A DNA stretch of 54,635 nucleotides. It comes from Ruegeria sp. A3M17. Lineage in GTDB: Bacteria > Pseudomonadota > Alphaproteobacteria > Rhodobacterales > Rhodobacteraceae. The stretch spans positions 1 through 54,635 of the forward strand of contig NZ_QOCF01000011.1 in NCBI RefSeq assembly GCF_003318255.1, written 5' to 3'. The notes below the pieces were generated by a model. That model saw nothing but the letters and a program-made list of their open reading frames with translations. It was not told the DNA's origin and did no database searches. The position numbers and the translations under genes were made by a program. Of this stretch, positions 8,367 to 17,016 are shown piece after piece (position 1 is the first letter of the stretch; every line of letters starts with the position of its first letter).

Positions 8367-9250
8367 TCGGGTTCCTCCGCGTAAAGGCCAAGCTGGTGGC
8401 GGCGAAGATGAAACCGTTCTACCCGCTCGACGATCTCATCGCTGGACACGGCGATCACAAAGGACAGCAGCGTTTCCAGCACAGCGATGGTCGATACGGA
8501 GGACGGGAAGAATTGCGGCGTGTCAGCAGCCACGACAAAACCATGCTGTGCGTTCAGGATCACAGGGCTGGCCGGACTGTCCGAGATGCCGATGACCGTC
8601 AGCCCCTGTTGCCGCGCCAGCTTGATCGCGTCGATGACTTCGGTGCGGTAGGGATGGCAGGTAATCGCGATCAGTACGTCCTGCTGGTCAGCCCAAGCCA
8701 GATCATCCACCGGGGTCGAGCCGGGGCGGGGTATGGCGTGGAACTGTTTCATGCCGGTTGAGGCCAGATAGGTGAAGTTGCGCGCGTTCGAATTGTTGAC
8801 GCCCACACCCAGTGTGAAAATCTGGCGACAATTCCAGATATCCTCGGCCGCGGCCTTCAGGTTTGCGGCGTCGATCCCGGCAAAGGTTTCTTCGATATTG
8901 CAGATCGCGGCGCCGATCATGTCGGCATAGAGGCCACCCAGTTCCCCCGACTTGCCGATGTCCTGCAACCAGCGGGCGCGGTCCGGAAACGACACACGGC
9001 CCTGCCGGATCGCATCCCGAAACGGGGCGCGGAAATCTTCGTAGCCTTCGAACCCCACCTGCTGGGCCATCCGCACGAAGGTGTTCGGTTTTACTCTGGC
9101 GGCCTCGGCAATCTCGCGCACAGTAGAAACCCCAACGTCCGTTGGGTTTTCCAGCACGTAGCGCGCGGCCTTCTGCGCTTCCGGCGTTAGCGCGTCCCAT
9201 TCTTCGGACAAGCGATCCAGAACAGTTGATGATACATTTGTGTCATTCAT
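8363..9250 (-). CDS. MurR/RpiR-family transcriptional regulator
   Basis: 295 residues: an N-terminal winged HTH_6 domain (about 1-80, STVREIAEAARVKPNTFVRMAQQVGF) and a SIS sugar-isomerase domain (about 120-255; LGVGVNNSNARNF, DVLIAITCHPYRTEVIDAIKLARQQGLTVIGISD). The family usually senses phosphosugars, but many proteobacterial members control amino-acid or betaine catabolism. It is the first gene of the minus-strand arm and sits at the divergent centre of the accessory island, so it is the obvious regulator of both arms. An 18-base near-palindrome overlaps its first codons and a weaker copy lies 30 bases away. Confidence 0.92.
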   Translation of the reverse strand: MNDTNVSSTVLDRLSEEWDALTPEAQKAARYVLENPTDVGVSTVREIAEAARVKPNTFVRMAQQVGFEGYEDFRAPFRDAIRQGRVSFPDRARWLQDIGKSGELGGLYADMIGAAICNIEETFAGIDAANLKAAAEDIWNCRQIFTLGVGVNNSNARNFTYLASTGMKQFHAIPRPGSTPVDDLAWADQQDVLIAITCHPYRTEVIDAIKLARQQGLTVIGISDSPASPVILNAQHGFVVAADTPQFFPSSVSTIAVLETLLSFVIAVSSDEIVERVERFHLRRHQLGLYAEEPE

Positions 9251-9272
9251 GATTGACGATGGTACATCTGTG
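9229..9272. promoter_or_regulatory. candidate RpiR operator pair
   Basis: ATGATACA-tt-TGTGTCAT at 9229-9246 is a near-perfect inverted repeat (7 of 8 pairs). A second, weaker copy has its GATGGTACATCTGTG at 9258-9272. The two 15-base cores GATGRTACATYTGTG differ at two positions only and are offset by exactly 30 bases, close to three helical turns. They lie between the divergent RpiR and FAD/GcvT genes, partly in the first codons of the regulator gene, which suits autoregulation and control of the plus-strand operon. Confidence 0.45.
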
Positions 9273-9318
9273 GAATTAGCCTGTCGAGCAGAAACGCGAC
9301 TCGGGAAGAGGAAAAATC

Positions 9319-11772
9319 ATGTCCGAGAAGAATCTGCCGTCCCATACACGCGTGGTGATTGTCGGTGGCGGCGTCATGGGGGTCGGTCTGGCCTATCATC
9401 TGGCGCATGAAGGTTGGGGCGGTGATACCGTCCTGCTTGAAAAAGCCGAGCTGACCAGCGGCAGCACCTGGCACGCCGCTGGGCAGATCACGCATTCGAC
9501 GTCCAGTTTTGGGTTGGGCAAATGCGTCGACTACAACATCGGTTTGTATTCCGGCCTGCTGGAGGCCGAGACCGGCCAGCCGGTGACATGGCATGGCTGC
9601 GGCTCGTTTCGGTTGGCCTATACCCAGGATGAGATGGACTGGCTGCGGCATACGCTGTCGGTGGGCCGGTCGCTGGGGTTCAACATTGAACTGGTCGGAC
9701 CTGAAAAAGTGGCCGAACTGCACCCGTTCTACAATCTCGAAGACGTATTGGGTGCGCTATACACGCCGGATGATGGGCATGTGGACCCGACCAACGTCAC
9801 CATGGCGATGGCGACCGGCGCGCGTCAGAAGGGCGTGCGCATATTCCGCAATTGCCGTGCGACCAACATCACGCAGGCCGCGAATGGCGAATGGTTGGTT
9901 GAGACCGAGCGGGGCACCATCACCTGCGAGCATGTGGTGAACGCTGGCGGCACCTATGCACGTCAGATGGGCGAATGGTCGGGTCTGCAGCTGCCTATGA
10001 CCTCGATGACGCACCATTACTTTGTGACCGAGCCGGTGCCCGAGTTTCAGAACCTGGACAAAGAATTGCCGGTGATCCGCGATGATCGCAAGGTCTCGGG
10101 CTATATCCGGATGGAGCAGCAGCGCGGCCTGATCGGGATTTACGAGAAAGAGAACCCGAACTCGGTTTGGCACGATCACTGCCCGTGGGAATACGAGAAC
10201 TGGTTGTTCGACGCGGATTACGACCGGGTGATGCCGTGGCTTGAGGAAAGTCTGAACCGCATGCCGATCTTTGCCGAGTTGGGCATTCAGCGCGATGTGC
10301 ATGGGGCGATTTCGCATCCGCCCGATGGCAACCCTCTGATCGGGCCGGCGCCGGGTGTGCGGAACTATTGGTGTTGTTGCGGGACGCAGATCGGCATCGG
10401 CTGGGGGCCGGGTTTGACCCGCGAGTTGGCACGCTGGATGGTGCATGGCGCGGCCGATATCTCGATGCGCGACTTCGACCCGCGCCGGTTCGGCAGCTAT
10501 GCGACCAAGAATTGGCAGGTGATCAAGGCTGAGGAAGATTACTGCCTGCGCCACGAGATCCCGTTCCCGCATTTCAACCGTTTGGAAGGGCGTCCGATCA
10601 AGCCGTCGCCTCTCTATGATCTGTTGAATTCCAAGGGTGCTGTACATGAAGAGGTTTATGGCTTTGAGCGCCCCCGCTGGTTCGCGCGGGATGAGGTCGA
10701 GCAGCGTGATCACTACTCCTTCCGCCGGACCCCTGCGGATGACATGGTCGCGGCTGAGGTCAAGGCGGTGCGCGAACGCGTGGGCATCATGGACGTGACC
10801 GCCTTCACCAAGGTCGAAGTCTCGGGCCCTGATGCCTACGCGCTGGTGGACCGGCTGATCGCCAACCGGATGCCGCAAAAGGTCGGCTCAATCACGCTGA
10901 CGCATATGCTGAACCGCCGTGGTCGGATCGAGTTGGAGACCACGATTGTTCGCATGGCCGAAGACCGCTTCTATCTGGTCTGCGCCGCCTTCTTTGAACA
11001 GCGTCTGCTGGATCATCTGGCACAACAGCGCGCGCACGAGGATGTTCAGATAATCGCGTTGTCCACCGATTGGTCGGCCGTGTCGCTGAACGGTCCCCGG
11101 TCGCGCGACGTTCTAGGGCAATGTGCCGATGCCGATCTGACCAACGCTGGTTTCCGCTGGTTGTCGGCACAGGAAATCACCGTCGCGGGTCACAAGGTCT
11201 GGGCCTTCCGCATGTCCTATGCCGGTGAGTTGGGGTGGGAATTGCACATGCACAATGCCGCCTGCCTCGATGTCTACAATGCGCTTTGGGCAGCGGGTGA
11301 GCCGCACGGCATCGCTGACTATGGCAGCTTTGCCATGAACGTGATGCGGATGGAGAAGGGGTTCAAAGGCGCGGGCGAGCTGACCAACGAGGTCACGCTG
11401 GCTGAGGCTGACGTGCTGCGCTTTGCGCGTACAGACAAAGATTATCTGGGCAAAGACAAAACCTTGAACGCCGATTTGCCATGGGTCTGCGCGTATCTGC
11501 AGATCGAGCCGGATGGTGAAATTGACGGCCACGGTGGAGAAGCGGTGATGCTGGATGGACGCGTTGTGGGTTCAACAGCCTCGGTCGTCTATGGGCACAC
11601 GGTGGGCAAGATCCTGGCCTTTGCGTACATCAAGCCCGAGGCTTCCGACCCCGGCACCGAATTGGAGGTCGTCATCCACGGCCAACCCCGCGCGGCCCGT
11701 GTTCTGGGCGAACCTGCTTACGATCCGCAAAGCCTGCTGCCCCGCACCGACGCTATTCTGGAGACTGCATAA
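9319..11772 (+). CDS. FAD-dependent oxidoreductase / GcvT fusion (dimethylglycine/sarcosine dehydrogenase family)
   Basis: 817 residues. An FAD-binding DAO domain comes first (VVIVGGGVMGVGLAYHL at 12-28; GSTWHAAG with H52 in the position that carries covalent FAD in dimethylglycine dehydrogenase), then a middle FAO domain, then a GcvT folate-binding region (about 440-700) and GcvT C-terminal barrel (about 725-810). Family members oxidise N-methyl groups of di- or monomethylated amino acids and pass the carbon to THF. A GAGG site precedes the ATG. It is the first gene of the plus-strand operon; its stop overlaps the next start (TAATG). It pairs logically with the Rieske enzyme: first demethylation by Rieske, second by this enzyme. 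True substrate unknown. Confidence 0.93.
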   Translation: MSEKNLPSHTRVVIVGGGVMGVGLAYHLAHEGWGGDTVLLEKAELTSGSTWHAAGQITHSTSSFGLGKCVDYNIGLYSGLLEAETGQPVTWHGCGSFRLAYTQDEMDWLRHTLSVGRSLGFNIELVGPEKVAELHPFYNLEDVLGALYTPDDGHVDPTNVTMAMATGARQKGVRIFRNCRATNITQAANGEWLVETERGTITCEHVVNAGGTYARQMGEWSGLQLPMTSMTHHYFVTEPVPEFQNLDKELPVIRDDRKVSGYIRMEQQRGLIGIYEKENPNSVWHDHCPWEYENWLFDADYDRVMPWLEESLNRMPIFAELGIQRDVHGAISHPPDGNPLIGPAPGVRNYWCCCGTQIGIGWGPGLTRELARWMVHGAADISMRDFDPRRFGSYATKNWQVIKAEEDYCLRHEIPFPHFNRLEGRPIKPSPLYDLLNSKGAVHEEVYGFERPRWFARDEVEQRDHYSFRRTPADDMVAAEVKAVRERVGIMDVTAFTKVEVSGPDAYALVDRLIANRMPQKVGSITLTHMLNRRGRIELETTIVRMAEDRFYLVCAAFFEQRLLDHLAQQRAHEDVQIIALSTDWSAVSLNGPRSRDVLGQCADADLTNAGFRWLSAQEITVAGHKVWAFRMSYAGELGWELHMHNAACLDVYNALWAAGEPHGIADYGSFAMNVMRMEKGFKGAGELTNEVTLAEADVLRFARTDKDYLGKDKTLNADLPWVCAYLQIEPDGEIDGHGGEAVMLDGRVVGSTASVVYGHTVGKILAFAYIKPEASDPGTELEVVIHGQPRAARVLGEPAYDPQSLLPRTDAILETA

Positions 11773-12854
11773 TGAGCTTGCCTGACACAATGAAGGCCAT
11801 GGTCACGATGGGCCATGGCGGCTTGGAACAAATGGTGCTGCATAAGGACTGGCCGCGCCCGGAACCCGCGGCCGGCGAGGTGTTGATCAAAGTCGCTGCC
11901 TGCGGGCTAAACAACACGGACGTCAATACGCGGTCCGGCTGGTACTCAAAAGCCGTGACCGATGCGACTACGGGCAGCGCGTTCGAGGAAGTTAGTGACG
12001 AGGATCCGACATGGGGCGGCGCGCCCATCACTTTTCCCCGAATCCAAGGGGCTGATATCTGCGGGGAAATCGTCGCCGCGGGTGGCGGTGTCGATCCCGG
12101 GCTGATCGGTCAACGCGTTATCACCGATGGCTGGCTGCGCGACCCGTCTGATCCGGGCAATAAGGACAAAACCGGCTATTTCGGCTCGGAACGGGACGGT
12201 GGATTCGCCGAATATGCCACGACCTTGGCGGTTAACGCGGTGCCGATCCGGTCCGACCTGTCGGATGCCGAACTGGCCACGTTCTCGTGTTCCTATTCGA
12301 CCGCCGAAGGCATGCTGACCCGCGCAAATGTAACTGACACTGACACGGTTCTGGTGCCCGGAGCCTCGGGCGGAGTTGGCGGTGCCTTGGTGCAACTGGC
12401 CAAACGCCGGGGTGCACGGGTGATCGCGATGGCGTCGGATGCAAAACACGCAGACGTTGCCGAACTGGGTGCCGACAAAATCTTGTCTCGTGCCCCGGAA
12501 AATCTGCGCGCGGCGCTTGGCGATGAAAAGGTCACCGTTGTGGCCGATGTGGTTGGTGGCCCCTACTGGCCCAACCTGATCGACGTTCTGGAACGTGGGG
12601 GGCGCTATACCTGCTCGGGCGCGATTGCCGGGCCGATGGTCGAATTCGATCTGCGCACGTTCTACCTGCGTGACCTGACCTTCACCGGCTCTACCGTGAT
12701 TGACCCGCAGGTGATGCGTAACATCGTTCAGTATATCGAGGCCGGTGAGATCAAGCCCGCCCTGGCCGCGACCTATCCCCTGGAAGAGTTGCGCGAGGCA
12801 CAGGCCGCTTTCATTGCCAAGCAGCACACCGGGAACATCGTGGTGATCCCATGA
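11772..12854 (+). CDS. medium-chain reductase (quinone-oxidoreductase-like, zinc-free)
   Basis: A 360-residue MDR-superfamily NAD(P)H oxidoreductase. The Rossmann motif [16 protein letters not shown] is at about 196-211. The catalytic zinc ligands of alcohol dehydrogenases are missing: CGLNNTD replaces CGxCHTD, and GADICGE replaces GHExxG, so it is of the quinone/enoyl reductase type. Within a dddQ operon an acryloyl-CoA or enoyl reductase step (AcuI-like) is conceivable, but the protein carries unusual insertions around 60-85 and 118-140 and I would not name it acuI. It starts inside the previous stop codon (TAATG) and overlaps dddQ by ATGA. Confidence 0.88.
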   Translation: MSLPDTMKAMVTMGHGGLEQMVLHKDWPRPEPAAGEVLIKVAACGLNNTDVNTRSGWYSKAVTDATTGSAFEEVSDEDPTWGGAPITFPRIQGADICGEIVAAGGGVDPGLIGQRVITDGWLRDPSDPGNKDKTGYFGSERDGGFAEYATTLAVNAVPIRSDLSDAELATFSCSYSTAEGMLTRANVTDTDTVLVPGASGGVGGALVQLAKRRGARVIAMASDAKHADVAELGADKILSRAPENLRAALGDEKVTVVADVVGGPYWPNLIDVLERGGRYTCSGAIAGPMVEFDLRTFYLRDLTFTGSTVIDPQVMRNIVQYIEAGEIKPALAATYPLEELREAQAAFIAKQHTGNIVVIP

Positions 12855-13429
12855 CGATGGACGACGTTCTCGAAGCTGCCCGACAGCTGCATCAATCACA
12901 TCCTGAACTTTCAGAATTCGGCGCTTGGCCTGATGACCTTACGCCGGCCGATCTGGAGCCATACCAAATCCCAGCCGTTGAACTCGTTCAGCAAATTGAC
13001 TTCGCGACCGGGCACGCAACGCGATCCCTTTCAGACGCGATCAGGGCAACCGCACATCTGGCGCGGTGGCAACACACCTATACTGAGGAGGAGGTCGGAG
13101 CCGATTTCCTCAATCGCTATGGCTATTATGAGCTGTTCGGCCCAACCGGGCATTTCCACTCGACCCAAATGCGCGGCTACGTCGCTTACTGGGGGGCGGG
13201 TCTGGATTATGATTGGCACAGCCATCAGGCCGAAGAGCTCTATCTGATCGTGGGCGGCGGGGCGATGTTCCGCGTCGAAGAAGACGAGACTTACGTCGGC
13301 CCCAATCAGACACGACATCACAGCAGCTGGCAAAGCCACGCCATGACAACAACCGAACAGTCAATCCTGACCTTTGTCCTTTGGCGAGGTGATGGATTGA
13401 ACGATTTGCCCAGAATGGACGCCGCATGA
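12851..13429 (+). CDS. dddQ: DMSP lyase, cupin type (DddQ)
   Basis: 192 residues, the length of characterised DddQ. The C-terminal cupin shows [18 protein letters not shown] and SSWQSHAM. Residues Y120, H123, H125, E129, Y131 and H163 fall at the same numbers as the metal and catalytic residues I recall for Ruegeria DddQ; Y131 is the proposed base. DddQ cleaves dimethylsulfoniopropionate to dimethyl sulfide and acrylate. The N-terminal helical cap (about 1-95) is also typical. It overlaps both neighbours by ATGA and therefore has no promoter of its own. Family knowledge is that DddQ has weak affinity for DMSP in vitro, so another natural substrate processed by this operon is possible (inference). 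Confidence 0.95.
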   Translation: MTMDDVLEAARQLHQSHPELSEFGAWPDDLTPADLEPYQIPAVELVQQIDFATGHATRSLSDAIRATAHLARWQHTYTEEEVGADFLNRYGYYELFGPTGHFHSTQMRGYVAYWGAGLDYDWHSHQAEELYLIVGGGAMFRVEEDETYVGPNQTRHHSSWQSHAMTTTEQSILTFVLWRGDGLNDLPRMDAA

Positions 13430-14532
13430 AAATCTCCCGCATCCGCATTTACCAATCCAGGCTGCCATATGTAGGCGGCGCTTACGTTTGGGGTGCGGGT
13501 AATGCGATCGAAACGGCCATAGCCTCGGTTGTGGTCATCGATACGGATGCGGGTCTTCAAGGTTGTGGAGAGTTCACACCCTGTGGCAAAAACTATATGG
13601 TGGCGCATTCTGAAGGCGTGCTTGCGCTGGCCCGGCTTGTGGCCACGAAACTGCTGGGCGAAGACCCACGCCAGGTGGGACGGATCGAACAACTTTTGGA
13701 TCATCTGGTGCAGGGCCACGGTTATGCAAAGGCCCCGTTCGATGCAGCATGCTGGGACATTCTGGGGCAAGCTTGCGATCAACCCGTTTGGATGTTGCTG
13801 GGCGGCAAGTTGACCGATGGCGCGCCGATGTACCGGGTAGCGCCGCAGAAAGCTGTGGATGAGACAGTCGCCGAAATGGATCGATTCCGCGCGCAGGGCT
13901 ATCGCCAGTTTCAGGTCAAAGTGGGCGGAGATTGGGCGACCGACATAGACCGCATTCGGACAACTGTGCCTTTGCTGATGTCCGGTGAAGTAGCGATGGC
14001 CGATGCCAATCAGGGCTGGCGCGTGGATAACGCAATTCGGGTGGCGCGGGCAACGCGGGATCTGGACTACATCCTGGAACAACCCTGCCGTACCTATGAG
14101 GAATGCCGGCAGGTGCGCCGCGTGGCCGAGCAACCGATGAAGCTGGATGAATGTCTCACCGGTATACACATGGCGCAGCGCATCGTCGCGGATCGCGGGG
14201 CCGAGATCTGCTGTCTCAAAATTTCCAACCTCGGCGGGATCAGCAAAGCGCGGCGGGTGCGAGACTATCTGGTAGAGAACCGTATTGCTGTGGTCTGCGA
14301 GGATACATGGGGTGGTGAAATTGCGACCTCGGCAGTCGCCCATTTTGCAGCCTCGACATCGCCCGAATACCTGCAGAACACCACCGACTTGATGAACTAC
14401 AACACACGATCCACCGGAATCGGCGGACCAATGTCGCGGAATGGCAAGCTCTATGCCTCGGATGCCCCAGGAATGGGCGTAGTGCCCGATTTCGAATGCC
14501 TCGGTGCGCCGATTGAGGAGTTCAGCCTATGA
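13426..14532 (+). CDS. enolase-superfamily enzyme A (mandelate racemase/muconate lactonizing type)
   Basis: 368 residues with capping domain (1-125) and TIM-barrel. Metal ligands are D193, E218 and D241; the sixth-strand Lys is K265 (LKISN) and EDTWGG follows at 292-297. The second-strand motif is Q163-V-K165 instead of K-x-K. From memory this Q-x-K pattern and the EDTWGG ending resemble the cis-3-hydroxy-L-proline dehydratase / hydroxyproline-betaine epimerase branch, so dehydration or epimerisation of a hydroxylated amino acid is a reasonable guess. Overlaps dddQ and the following cupin gene by ATGA. Confidence 0.9.
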   Translation: MKISRIRIYQSRLPYVGGAYVWGAGNAIETAIASVVVIDTDAGLQGCGEFTPCGKNYMVAHSEGVLALARLVATKLLGEDPRQVGRIEQLLDHLVQGHGYAKAPFDAACWDILGQACDQPVWMLLGGKLTDGAPMYRVAPQKAVDETVAEMDRFRAQGYRQFQVKVGGDWATDIDRIRTTVPLLMSGEVAMADANQGWRVDNAIRVARATRDLDYILEQPCRTYEECRQVRRVAEQPMKLDECLTGIHMAQRIVADRGAEICCLKISNLGGISKARRVRDYLVENRIAVVCEDTWGGEIATSAVAHFAASTSPEYLQNTTDLMNYNTRSTGIGGPMSRNGKLYASDAPGMGVVPDFECLGAPIEEFSL

Positions 14533-14813
14533 GACCGCAAGCCGTTGCAACCCAAATGATTGATGACGCCCGCGTGCGTGTGACGCGATTTGACTTTGCG
14601 CCGGGGGCCGAAACGGGATGGCATCGTCACGCAATGGATTACGTCATCACCGCCGTAACCGATTGCCATATGCGGCTGGAACTGCCCGATGGTTCGGTCA
14701 ACGAAGTAACGGTTGCTGCAGGAGTAACTTATCGCCGCGACGAAGGTGTCGAACACAACGTGATCAATGCCGGGGATGCGCCGATGATCTTTGTTGAAGT
14801 GGAACTGAAATGA
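14529..14813 (+). CDS. small single-domain cupin
   Basis: 94 residues, one cupin barrel: FAPGAETGWHRHAMDYVITAV supplies the first motif (two His and a later acidic or Tyr position) and RRDEGVEHNVINAGD the second, with a third metal His. Small cupins of this type can be metal-dependent isomerases, lyases or binding proteins. It is embedded between two enolase-superfamily genes with ATGA overlaps on both sides, so it belongs to the pathway. Function unknown; not related in length or motif detail to DddQ. Confidence 0.85.
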   Translation: MRPQAVATQMIDDARVRVTRFDFAPGAETGWHRHAMDYVITAVTDCHMRLELPDGSVNEVTVAAGVTYRRDEGVEHNVINAGDAPMIFVEVELK

Positions 14814-15916
14814 AAATCACACGTCTCTCGGTCTACCATGTCGACCTACCGCTTGAGCATCCCTACTGGTTGTCCGGTGGCCGGCTGAAGTTCGACGTGC
14901 TGGATGCAACGTTGGCCAAAATCGAAACCGATACGGGTCTGACCGGCTGGGGCGAGGGTACGCCGTGGGGGCACACATATGTCCCGGCACACGGGCCGGG
15001 TATTCGCGCCGGGATTGAGACGATGGCGCCATTCATTCTGGGCCTTGATCCGCGTCGGGTGCTGGATGTCGAACGGGCGATGGATATCGCTCTGCCCGGC
15101 CACCTCTATGCCAAAAGCCCCATAGATATGGCTTGCTGGGATATTGCGGGTCAGGCCGCCGGTCTGCCAATTGCCGATCTGATGGGCGGCGGGTCTCGCA
15201 CACCGCGCCCAATTGCCTCGTCGGTCGGCGCGAAGACCGTCGAAGAAACGCGTGAAGTGATGGAACGCTATCGCAGCCGGGGCTACGTTGCGCATTCGGT
15301 CAAAATCGGCGGCGATGTAGAACGCGACATTGCCCGCGTCCGCGACGTGGAAAGCATCCGACGCCCCGGCGAGATCGTCCTTTATGACGTAAACCGCGGC
15401 TGGACCCGCCAACAAGCCTTGCGGGTGATGAGCGCCTGTGAGGACTTGAACGTGATGTTTGAACAGCCCTGCGAGTCGCTGGACGATATCGCCGCGATCT
15501 CGGGCCGCCATGCCTCACCCGTTTCGGTGGATGAAAGTCTTGTGACCCTGCAAGACGCCGCCCGCATTGCCCGCGAAGGGTTGGCTGAGGTGTTCGGAAT
15601 AAAGCTGAACCGTGTCGGTGGCCTGACCAAGGCGGCACGGATGCGGGACATCGCGTTGGCGCATGGAATCGACATGTTCGTGATGGCCACCGGTGGTTCG
15701 GTTTTGGCCGATACCGAGGCCTTGCATCTGGCGGCCACCATCCCGGATGAAAATTGCCACGCCGTCTGGGCCTGTCAGGACATGATCACCGTCGATGTCG
15801 CTGGCGGGCGAGGCCCACGAAACATCGATGGCCATCTGCATTTACCAGAGGCGCCGGGACTTGGTGTGCGCCCTGACGAAGATGCATTGGGCGATCCCGT
15901 CGGGGTTTATCATTGA
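14810..15916 (+). CDS. enolase-superfamily enzyme B
   Basis: 368 residues, the same fold and numbering as enzyme A: metal ligands D193, E218, D241 and sixth-strand K265 (IKLNRVGG). The second-strand motif is S163-V-K165. The position of EDTWGG in A is MATGGS here (M292, A293), so the acidic residue near the end of the barrel is lost. The pair K165/K265 remains, which would allow an epimerase-like two-base mechanism on a different substrate (inference). It overlaps the preceding cupin by ATGA and the next gene by TTGA. Confidence 0.9.
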   Translation: MKITRLSVYHVDLPLEHPYWLSGGRLKFDVLDATLAKIETDTGLTGWGEGTPWGHTYVPAHGPGIRAGIETMAPFILGLDPRRVLDVERAMDIALPGHLYAKSPIDMACWDIAGQAAGLPIADLMGGGSRTPRPIASSVGAKTVEETREVMERYRSRGYVAHSVKIGGDVERDIARVRDVESIRRPGEIVLYDVNRGWTRQQALRVMSACEDLNVMFEQPCESLDDIAAISGRHASPVSVDESLVTLQDAARIAREGLAEVFGIKLNRVGGLTKAARMRDIALAHGIDMFVMATGGSVLADTEALHLAATIPDENCHAVWACQDMITVDVAGGRGPRNIDGHLHLPEAPGLGVRPDEDALGDPVGVYH

Positions 15917-17015
15917 GGATCATCAGGATAACGCTCTGGGCCGTCAATCTGACGAGTCATGAGACCTATCACATGGCCGAGGGTAAGACCTGCGCGACCG
16001 TGACCTCTCATATCCTGTGCCTTGAGACAGATACAGGCCTAAGGGGTTGGGGTGAGGTCTGCCCGATCCCGCATTACCTGCCAGCCTTTGCAGGCGGCGT
16101 ACCGGGCGCCGTAACAGAGATGGGCTCGGAGATTCTGGGCATGTCCCCCTTCGGGGTAGATGCGCCGATGCGAAAGCTGGACGGGTTCCTGCAGGGGCAT
16201 CTCTATGCCAAGTCCCTCGTCGACATCGCGCTGTGGGATTTGTTCGGACAAGCGACGGGTCAACCGGTCTATGCGTTGCTGGGTGGGCGGACGCGGAAAG
16301 ACATGCCGCTTTATCACTCGATCACCTGCATCGCGCCGGATGATATGGCGCGGATCGCCAAGACGGCTTACCAGACCGGCATTCGCCAGTTTCAGGTCAA
16401 GCTGGGGGTCGAGGGTGATTGGCAGGCCGACGCCGAACGCCTGACCAAAGTGCGTGAGGCTGTTGGACCGAGGCCTCTAGTTTATGGCGACTGGAACTGC
16501 GGTGCGTCACGCCTGCAAGCTACGCGAACGGGCAGGGCGGTGGCGCATCTGGATGTGATGCTGGAACAGCCCTGCAAAACACTGGAGGATTGTGCGGCGG
16601 TTCGACAGGCCACTGGCTTACCTATGAAGATCGACGAGAACGCCCATGATTTGGCGTCGCTGCAGCGGCACATGAGCTGGGCTGCATGGATGCTGTCGTG
16701 CTCAAACTTTCGAAGTTCGGCGGTTTGTCGGCCATGCGCCGGGCGCGCGATCTGACCGTGCATTTCGGGGCTGAGATTTGTGCCGAATGCACCTGGGGCT
16801 CGGATATAGTCACCGCCGCTTCGCTGCATTTTGCGGCCTCGACCCCGCACGGGTCACTGATGAACACGTGCGACCTGTCATCGTATGTGTCACCCCGCAT
16901 TTGCCCCGACGCACCAAACCGTGAAAACGGCCGGATTGCCCCGCCCGACGGACCGGGGTTAGGTGTTGTGCCAGACCCAGAGGTTCTTGGTCCGCCAATT
17001 TTGGAGATCGTTTGA
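15913..17015 (+). pseudogene. enolase-superfamily enzyme C, frameshifted (or single-base sequencing error)
   Basis: The reading frame starts at TTG 15913, inside the stop of enzyme B. It runs to about 16666 in one frame and continues from there to 17015 in another. One missing base, most likely a G in CGGCAC at 16666-16670 (CAG CGG GCA CAT would restore Q-R-A-H-E-L), explains the break. Repaired, the protein is 367 residues with Q161-V-K163, D193, E218, D241, K265 and CAECTWGSD, aligning throughout with A and B. Both halves are well conserved, so the change is very recent or an assembly error. Without repair, translation ends at 16755. No slippery heptamer is visible, so programmed frameshifting is unlikely. 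Confidence 0.85.
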
Positions 17016-17016
17016 G

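Noticed and set aside
9757..10878. A 373-codon minus-strand open frame inside the FAD/GcvT gene
   Set aside because: A shadow of a strongly supported gene on the other strand; GC-rich codon positions keep the opposite frame open, and no domain is visible.
11772..12854. Naming the MDR gene acuI because it sits beside dddQ
   Set aside because: It has insertions and lacks clear AcuI-specific features that I can recall; neighbour alone does not justify the symbol.
13318..14343. A 341-codon minus-strand open frame across dddQ and enolase A
   Set aside because: Antisense shadow of two well-recognised genes; no ribosome site and no domain.
16660..16690. Programmed frameshift in the third enolase gene
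   Set aside because: No slippery heptamer, no downstream pseudoknot that I can see, and metabolic enzymes of this family do not use one; a mutation or sequencing error is simpler.
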